Positions 35,937 to 40,745 of a stretch of 40,745 nt of DNA are shown here, in pieces. The first letter of the stretch is position 1, and each line of letters starts with the position of its first letter. Location: assembly GCA_018970085.1 (NCBI GenBank), contig JAGWXD010000028.1:1-40745 (forward strand). Direction: 5' to 3'. Source of the DNA: Cyanobacteria bacterium REEB459. GTDB lineage: Bacteria > Cyanobacteriota > Cyanobacteriia > Phormidesmidales > Phormidesmidaceae. Position numbers and translations under genes: made by a program. Under the pieces are notes generated by a model. The model saw only the letters and a program-made list of their open reading frames with translations. It did not search any database and had not been told where the DNA came from.

Positions 35937-36398
35937 ATGGCTCCCCTGCCCCGCCATCGCCCCCACCAGCTTTCCCTGGGGCCCCTAGAACGTGAGATCC
36001 TAGAAATTATCTGGGCTCAGGGCAGCGCTACGGTGAGGGAAATTCACGATCAGATCCTGGCGGATCCGGATCGCGACCTTAGTCAGGCGTCGGTGGCCAC
36101 GGTGCTGCAGCGGCTGGTGAAAAAGGGCTGGCTGCAGCGGCAATCTCAGGGCAAGGGGGAGGAGGGTAGGGCGAGATCGGTATACCTGTGGCAGCCTAGG
36201 GTTTCCCAGGATGAGGCCAGGGTGTTGGCGGCCCATGACCAGCTCAAACAATTTTTGGCCCTGGGCCAGCCCGATCTGGTGGCCTCCTTCGCCGACAGTC
36301 TGGATCGGGCGGATCTCGAACAACTGGAGGAGATTGCGGCTCGCCTGCGCCATCTGCGGCAGACCCAGACCCCTCCCCAGACCAGCCAGGAGGACTAA
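35937..36398 (+). CDS. petR: BlaI/CopY-family transcriptional repressor, PetR-like
   Basis: The 153-residue winged-helix regulator has LGPLEREILEIIWAQGSATVREIHDQI (about 14-40), then QASVATVLQRLVKKGWLQRQ (the recognition helix and wing region), and a C-terminal dimerisation helix rich in Leu/Glu. That is the BlaI/MecI/CopY pattern. It abuts an M56 protease gene, as in Synechocystis, where PetR (slr0240) activates petE and represses petJ depending on copper and is degraded by PetP (slr0241). I assign petR from that gene pair and family; no petE or petJ is in the window, so the target genes here are not shown. An ATTAC-N5-GTAAT site lies upstream. Confidence 0.8.
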   Translation: MAPLPRHRPHQLSLGPLEREILEIIWAQGSATVREIHDQILADPDRDLSQASVATVLQRLVKKGWLQRQSQGKGEEGRARSVYLWQPRVSQDEARVLAAHDQLKQFLALGQPDLVASFADSLDRADLEQLEEIAARLRHLRQTQTPPQTSQED

Positions 36399-37277
36399 AT
36401 GCACAGTGGACTACTCCTACTCACCCTGGGCCTGGCCCTGATCGGGAGGTGGTACAGCTATGGTTTACTCCAGGCCCTGCCCTACGACCCCTGGCCACGC
36501 CGCTGGATGGTGACCCTGTGGGTGTTTTGCCTACCGCCCTTAATGTTGCTGGTGGCCGCCGCCACCGTGCTGGTCATGGGGCACCATGGCACCATGATGG
36601 GTCGGCAGGTCAGCCCCCTTGGGTGCTGGCTGGGGCTGGCAATTCTGGCTTGGGGGGCAACGGTGGTGGCGGAAGCGGTGGGACGGGCCCTATACAGCCA
36701 ATGGCGCTGGCGACAGTATGACCTGATCGAACTCCCAGATGGGGGGCAGGCCCGGTGTTTAGAGACCTCTCTACCCGTGGTGGCCCAGGTGGGGCTGGGC
36801 CGATCATCCCTGATAGTCAGCCGCGGTTGGCTAGATCAGCTCACCCCCTCAGAACAACGGGCCACCCTGGCCCACGAACAGGCCCATGCGGATTACCAGG
36901 ATCCCCTGGGGTTTTTGATCCTGGGGATGGTGCGCCGCTTTAGTCTCTGGCTGCCCCACACCCAAAGCCTCTGGGAGGATCTGCTGCTGTTGCGGGAAAT
37001 TCGGGCTGACCAGGCGGCGGCCCGCCACAGTGACCCCCTACTGCTAGCGGAGCTGTTGGTGAAGCTATCGCGCCAGATCAGCCTGGCCTGCCAGGAGCCA
37101 GCCCCAGGAGTCTGGGTGAGTTTTAACCCTGAGTCCTCTCCCCAACGGTTAGAGCTACGGGTCAGGGCCTTAATCAATCCGAACCCCCCCAGCCCTCCGC
37201 TCACCCCAGGGCTAAGTTTGATGGTTTGGTTGACGGTCGCCGCCCTGCCCCTGGCCACCCTGGGACTGCATTCCTAA
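36399..37277 (+). CDS. petP: M56-family membrane metalloprotease, PetP-like
   Basis: The 292-residue protein has several membrane segments and HEQAH (159-163), the HExxH zinc motif; Glu200 in LREIRADQAA is the likely third ligand. This is the BlaR1/MecR1-type protease domain without a beta-lactam sensor domain. M60, H62, H63, M66 and M67 (LVMGHHGTMM) lie near the end of a membrane segment and could bind copper. The ATG at 36399 follows the repressor stop directly (TAA then ATG), preceded by a strong AGGAGG. By analogy with Synechocystis PetP it should cleave the repressor when copper is present; the copper ligand idea is mine. Confidence 0.82.
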   Translation: MHSGLLLLTLGLALIGRWYSYGLLQALPYDPWPRRWMVTLWVFCLPPLMLLVAAATVLVMGHHGTMMGRQVSPLGCWLGLAILAWGATVVAEAVGRALYSQWRWRQYDLIELPDGGQARCLETSLPVVAQVGLGRSSLIVSRGWLDQLTPSEQRATLAHEQAHADYQDPLGFLILGMVRRFSLWLPHTQSLWEDLLLLREIRADQAAARHSDPLLLAELLVKLSRQISLACQEPAPGVWVSFNPESSPQRLELRVRALINPNPPSPPLTPGLSLMVWLTVAALPLATLGLHS

Positions 37278-37619
37278 ACTAGAGGTCGCAACTAGAGATC
37301 AGCACAGCGCCGGTTACCTCTAGGGTCGCTACCGATGGGAGAGCGGTAGGAACGATGGGGAATTTATGGCTCAGGGGGATCTGAATAACCTGCCAGGCTG
37401 AGAAGTTGTTTGAAAAGGGCTCAGGTATAGTTCGCCACTAGGGGGCCCCTAAAATAGCGAATTTACGGTGATTATCCTACTCCATAGGTATAGGTTGAAA
37501 CTCTCTTTGGCTTTTCAAGCAACCTCTCAGTCGGGTTTTGTTGCGCCTAGCAGTGCCATAACGGTGACGGGGTTGAGCGGCCCTGGGGGTATGGGAATGG
37601 TGGGTCTACAACCTGGACC
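37278..37619. other. Intergenic region with a MITE-like element
   Basis: About 340 bases between convergent petP and PepSY genes. The only feature is the inverted-repeat element at 37398-37530, listed separately. No gene is supported. Confidence 0.5.
37398..37530. mobile_element. MITE-like element with 20-bp terminal inverted repeats
   Basis: Left end CTGAGAAGTTGTTTGAAAAG (37398-37417) and right end CTTTTCAAGCAACCTCTCAG (37511-37530) are inverted repeats matching at 18 of 20 positions. The 93 bases between have no gene, so this is a 133-bp non-autonomous element. The tip resembles ends of some cyanobacterial IS5-like insertion sequences, from memory. No clear target duplication was seen. It may also act as a bidirectional terminator for the convergent genes. 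Confidence 0.65.
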
Positions 37620-39068
37620 TCAAGTAAAAATACGCTTGATCGCAGGAACATGGCTCAGGACAAAGCGGTCTAGCAGCAACACAATGATTAGGGAAAGCCC
37701 CACTAAGGGAAACACCAGTCCCAAAACCGCAGTAATTACCAGTGGAAACCGCCAATTTTGGGCATAGGGTAACATGGCTGGAGCACCAATCCCTCCAGTT
37801 CCCTGAGGCCGACGTTGCCACCACATAACAGTTCCCGTAATTGAGAGCAACATGGTAATTAGGGCCGCAACCATCATTAGCAATTGGTTTGGTAATCCAA
37901 AGTATTTCCCCATATGGATAGCCACTCCCATCTCCACCGCTTTAGGAACTAATCCATAGTCTTGCCAACGCACATCTGCTAAAACCTTGCCACTGTATTG
38001 ATCAATGTGCATGGTTACTTCCTGCCTTGGGTCATCTGGAAATGCCGACACCGTGTACACACCCGTTTCACCTTTAGGCAGAACTACACTAAACCCTAGT
38101 GGCGCACCTTGAGCCTGGGCCAGGGTAATCACAGAGTCAATGGTGACTGGTCTACCAGGGACAGCGTCCTGCGGGGAAATGGTGGCACCCTTATGGCTAT
38201 GGCTATTGGAGTTGCTATGGTTAGAAGCGGTGGATTGAGGCATCTGTAGCTGTCCTACTGCCCAGGGGACGACCTGACCTTTCTGATTAAGGGAACCCGT
38301 TAATAGGTTCGATTGAGGAATGTCATCCCACATTTGGGCTGGAAATTTGCCCCACACCTGGGCGAAGGTGTTACCCCAAAAACTAGTCCAGGGTAAACCC
38401 GTAAGAATCAGAAAACCAATTAGAAGCACACCGTAAAACCCAGGGACAGCATGTAAGTCTCGCCAGAAAATTCGTTTGTTTTGGGTCCACAGGCGCGGAG
38501 CCAGGGTGCCTAGGATGGAAAATTGATAGCGTGGCAACCACAAATAAAGCCCCGTAATCAAAAGAACTAATGCCCAGCAGGCTGCCAGTTCCACAACGTA
38601 ATCACCCCACCTGCCAATCAGTAGCTCCCCATGAATTCTCCGGGCGATCGCCTGCAGGTTGTTAACCTCATCGCGATCTCCTAACACCTGCCCCGTGTAA
38701 GGGTTGACGAATGTCATCAGCTCCCGTTGGTCAGATGTGGTCAGCAGCACCTCCGTACTGCGATTGGTGGCCATATTGGGGGTCACCTTAGTCACTACTG
38801 CACCAGGATAGGCTTGTTCAGCAAACTGGACCTGCTCTGAGTAAGGTATGGTAGTGGCACCAGGCTGCACAAACATTAGGTTGTGATACATGGCCGCATC
38901 TAATTGTGGTTTGAACAAATAAATCAGGCCTGTTGCTGCCAAAATCAGCATGAAAGGGATGACAAATAAGCCAGCATAGAAGTGCCAACGCCACACTGTC
39001 CGGTAAAACCGATTGGGGGGAGACTCAGATGACGAGCTCGGATGCCAATCTCTTCTGGAATCGGTCAT
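37620..39068 (-). CDS. PepSY-TM family membrane protein (metal/redox-associated)
   Basis: The 482-residue protein begins after a hydrophilic start with RTVWRWHFYAGLFVIPFMLILAATGLIYLF, the PepSY-TM signature. Two PepSY-like extracytoplasmic regions follow, split by spans at about 145-170 and 200-225 (VELAACWALVLLITGLYLW and FWRDLHAVPGFYGVLLIGFLILTG). Three further spans end the protein. A His/Ser/Asn-rich loop lies before the second PepSY part (NHSNSNSHSHKG). Some members reduce or import iron-siderophore or other metals, but functions differ. The ATG at 39068 is chosen over a TTG seven codons earlier. An ATTAC-N5-GTAAT site lies 102 bases upstream, suggesting control by the neighbouring PetR-like repressor. 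Confidence 0.85.
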   Translation of the reverse strand: MTDSRRDWHPSSSSESPPNRFYRTVWRWHFYAGLFVIPFMLILAATGLIYLFKPQLDAAMYHNLMFVQPGATTIPYSEQVQFAEQAYPGAVVTKVTPNMATNRSTEVLLTTSDQRELMTFVNPYTGQVLGDRDEVNNLQAIARRIHGELLIGRWGDYVVELAACWALVLLITGLYLWLPRYQFSILGTLAPRLWTQNKRIFWRDLHAVPGFYGVLLIGFLILTGLPWTSFWGNTFAQVWGKFPAQMWDDIPQSNLLTGSLNQKGQVVPWAVGQLQMPQSTASNHSNSNSHSHKGATISPQDAVPGRPVTIDSVITLAQAQGAPLGFSVVLPKGETGVYTVSAFPDDPRQEVTMHIDQYSGKVLADVRWQDYGLVPKAVEMGVAIHMGKYFGLPNQLLMMVAALITMLLSITGTVMWWQRRPQGTGGIGAPAMLPYAQNWRFPLVITAVLGLVFPLVGLSLIIVLLLDRFVLSHVPAIKRIFT

Positions 39069-39107
39069 GGTATGCCCCTTACCCGGCAAAAAATACCTAG
39101 GTATTGT

Positions 39108-39121
39108 CTTTCAACCGAAAG
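39108..39121. repeat. Short hairpin repeat CTTTCAACCGAAAG, copy 2
   Basis: Exact match to 33061-33074. It lies in the 5' region of the PepSY gene, next to the palindrome ATACCTAGGTAT at 39093-39104. It could be part of the leader or a dispersed repeat. Confidence 0.3.
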
Positions 39122-39170
39122 GGCATATCAACAGACATAGGGTCAAGCAACGATATCCTGGGCCATCATT

Positions 39171-39185
39171 ATTACAACTCGTAAT
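39171..39185. promoter_or_regulatory. Inverted repeat ATTAC-N5-GTAAT, probable BlaI/PetR operator (site 2)
   Basis: ATTAC AACTC GTAAT has the same arms and the same five-base spacing as site 1 at 35860-35874. On the minus strand TTGTAA inside the site could serve as a -35 box with TATCGT 16 bases on as a weak -10, so a bound repressor would block transcription of the PepSY gene. The promoter boxes are tentative; the repeat itself is exact. Confidence 0.58.
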
Positions 39186-39914
39186 AGTTCAGTTGAGGTA
39201 GTGATCAGGAGTCAGTAGAAGATGATGTATAAGCGTGATCAGAATTTTGTGTAAATCCTGGTTTCGGCAACCAGGAAACAATGGTTGCAGCCTGTTCTAC
39301 CTCGCGGTTCTCTGCACACTCCCTAATTTCTTTTACCGGGTGGGCGGCCGATCGCGCTTCGCTTGGCTCTCAGCTTGTAGACCCCGGTTACGTGGAGAGA
39401 CCCTTCCTATGGGGGAAACCTGGGCGGTAAGGGCTCCTGACTCCTGACCACTGATTACTGACCACTAGTTAAGCCAGATGGCGGTTGATTGGTTGGTGGG
39501 TTTCTGGTGAAGGGATGACGAGGATCACGCGATCGTGATAAAAAGTCGGCTAAGCTAAGCTGTAGAATAGATCCCAAGGACTCAGCTTAAGCCAAGCTTC
39601 TGCATCTGCCATCACTGCTCTCTAGATCAATCAGGACGATTATTTTACTTTTTATCGGTAATTTGAGGTGTTTTAACTCATCAGGTCTGAAGATCTTGCC
39701 CCAGGGTTTTACGCCGATGACTGCTCTATGGGCACTTTATCGGCCAGGGCATCTACCCTTAGGATGCCAAGGGTGGGTAGTTTGGTGAACTGATTAAGTG
39801 ATTTTCCACTTTCTGAGGAATTGTGTAGAAGTTTTAGGATATTGGTTTACTCCATTTGGACGGCTTGCAATGCAATAGTAGCTGAAAGACTTTAGTGTGG
39901 AAGGATGGTTAAAG

Positions 39915-40745
39915 ATGGGAAAGAAGTATCGATCAAAAAAGAGCAATGATGGCGCAGCTTTCACGGCTATATTTATACTTATTGTAATAGGATTTATATA
40001 TAACCACATTAATACCTTTATAATTCTTCTTGTCATTATTCTGACAATCATAACTACCATATCAATTATATTAAAGCTTATAAAATATTGGAAAGCTAAG
40101 CGAATAAAGCAGAAGCAAGAGTTTCTACGAATCCAAGCTCAAGAAGAAGTCAGAAAGGCAAAAGAACGTCAGGAATTACTAAGAATTCAAGCACGAGAGG
40201 ATCTTTATAAAAAACTAAGGGAACTCGGTGTCAGCACTAATAGACAAGATTATGTTATTAGCAATGAAGATTACAAGCGCGGAAACAAGCGAGAAAGTGA
40301 GTATAGAAAAAAATATTTGCTTTCCTTGCTTAACTTATATGACACTAAGTGTGTTAGGTGTGGAAGAATGGATAATGGACTTGATTTAGACCATTTCTTC
40401 CTTAGTAAGAATTCAGGTGGAAATTTTTCTCTCCTACACAGGGACGGCTATCTTGTTAATAATGCTATTCCCCTATGTCAAAGCTGTAACCGATCTAAGG
40501 GAGACCGGCCTTATGATCACTTTTTTGACAAAGATCAAATATTATTCCTATTCACGAAAAATAGGGAGATGAATTTTTTGTTGAATCAGTTGAAGCCCCA
40601 AGTCGAAGCCCCAATACCTGATAGCGGAACTATACCTATGACTTTACCAGAGGATATAGGTCGCTATATCAACGGACTACCCGATAGCTCGGCATGGCTC
40701 AGGCAACTTATCGTAGACGCTGTAGAAAAAGAACACAACCGTTAG
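39915..40745 (+). CDS. Membrane-anchored HNH-nuclease-like protein
   Basis: The 276-residue protein starts at ATG 39915 (GGAAGGA upstream; a GTG six codons earlier is less likely). Two close hydrophobic segments (about 15-30 and 34-55) are followed by a charged coiled coil with an internal repeat (QEFLRIQAQEE and QELLRIQARED). An HNH domain follows at about 145-205: CVRC, then LDLDHFF (the Asp-His catalytic block), NNAIPLCQSCN and SKGDRP, where the two CxxC pairs would bind zinc. The C-terminal 70 residues are not recognised. The gene is far more AT-rich than its neighbours, suggesting recent transfer. A defence role is plausible but unproven. Confidence 0.8.
   Translation: MGKKYRSKKSNDGAAFTAIFILIVIGFIYNHINTFIILLVIILTIITTISIILKLIKYWKAKRIKQKQEFLRIQAQEEVRKAKERQELLRIQAREDLYKKLRELGVSTNRQDYVISNEDYKRGNKRESEYRKKYLLSLLNLYDTKCVRCGRMDNGLDLDHFFLSKNSGGNFSLLHRDGYLVNNAIPLCQSCNRSKGDRPYDHFFDKDQILFLFTKNREMNFLLNQLKPQVEAPIPDSGTIPMTLPEDIGRYINGLPDSSAWLRQLIVDAVEKEHNR

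Larger units (their letters stand above)
39069..39914. other. Gene-free stretch upstream of the HNH gene
   Basis: About 850 bases. It holds the PepSY-gene promoter with the ATTAC-N5-GTAAT site, a 12-bp palindrome ATACCTAGGTAT at 39093-39104, and an imperfect inverted pair, AGTGATCAGGAGTCAG near 39200-39215 against CTGACTCCTGACCACT at 39437-39452. Such GGAGTCAG-type repeats are familiar as dispersed junk in cyanobacteria. No gene is supported on either strand. Confidence 0.45.

Noticed and set aside
37468-37767. 99-codon plus-strand frame over the PepSY gene end
   Set aside because: It runs antisense through a conserved gene and a MITE end, with no supporting signals.
39235-39447. 70-codon plus-strand frame in the right intergenic region
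   Set aside because: It lies within repeat-like DNA, with no ribosome binding site and no recognisable domain.

Overview
The window reads as a chromosomal segment of a cyanobacterium, probably a filamentous or Leptolyngbya-like one. The signs are a photosystem II psbK gene, DevB/DevC/DevA-type exporter genes, a petR-petP-like copper-switch pair, and many GCGATCGC (HIP1-type) octamers scattered through coding DNA. Most genes are ordinary housekeeping genes with moderate to high GC. Two places look acquired: a restriction-modification module at 1.3-4.1 kb and an AT-rich HNH gene at the right end.

Left part (0-9.3 kb). A small secreted protein of unknown function is followed by a two-gene BsuBI/PstI-like restriction-modification system on the minus strand. 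That module is bracketed by an identical 61-bp direct repeat (1314-1374 and 4059-4119) and ends against the 3' end of a devB-devC-devC exporter operon. The operon has no adjacent ATPase gene; a DevA-type ATPase lies about 9 kb away at 16.1-16.9 kb. A tRNA-Arg(CCT), tatC and the very short psbK follow.

Middle (9.4-32.7 kb). The genes are a complete dTDP-L-rhamnose operon (rfbC-rfbD-rfbA-rfbB) with a family 2 glycosyltransferase; an orphan OppC-like permease facing the devA-like gene; small membrane proteins; a grpE-dnaK-dnaJ-tusA-like-rsgA chaperone and ribosome-assembly run; glyQ; a PsiE-like protein; and cysC. On the plus strand come a metallo-beta-lactamase-fold exonuclease, a dynamin/Era-like GTPase with a DUF697-like tail, an orphan PotC-like permease and a carboxyl-terminal processing protease. 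The protease gene overlaps cobA convergently.

Right part (32.7-40.7 kb). After a gene-free stretch rich in inverted repeats there are an RDD membrane protein, a secreted His-rich protein and a secreted TPR protein. A divergent BlaI-family repressor and M56 membrane protease pair follows; by family knowledge it resembles Synechocystis PetR/PetP, the copper-dependent plastocyanin/cytochrome c6 switch. Next comes a PepSY-TM membrane protein. The same ATTAC-N5-GTAAT inverted repeat lies upstream of the repressor pair and upstream of the PepSY gene, which suggests one local regulon. The window ends with a membrane-anchored HNH-nuclease-like protein.

Two short non-coding elements with terminal inverted repeats (18644-18740 and 37398-37530) look like miniature transposable elements. 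No CRISPR array, rRNA or prophage was seen.
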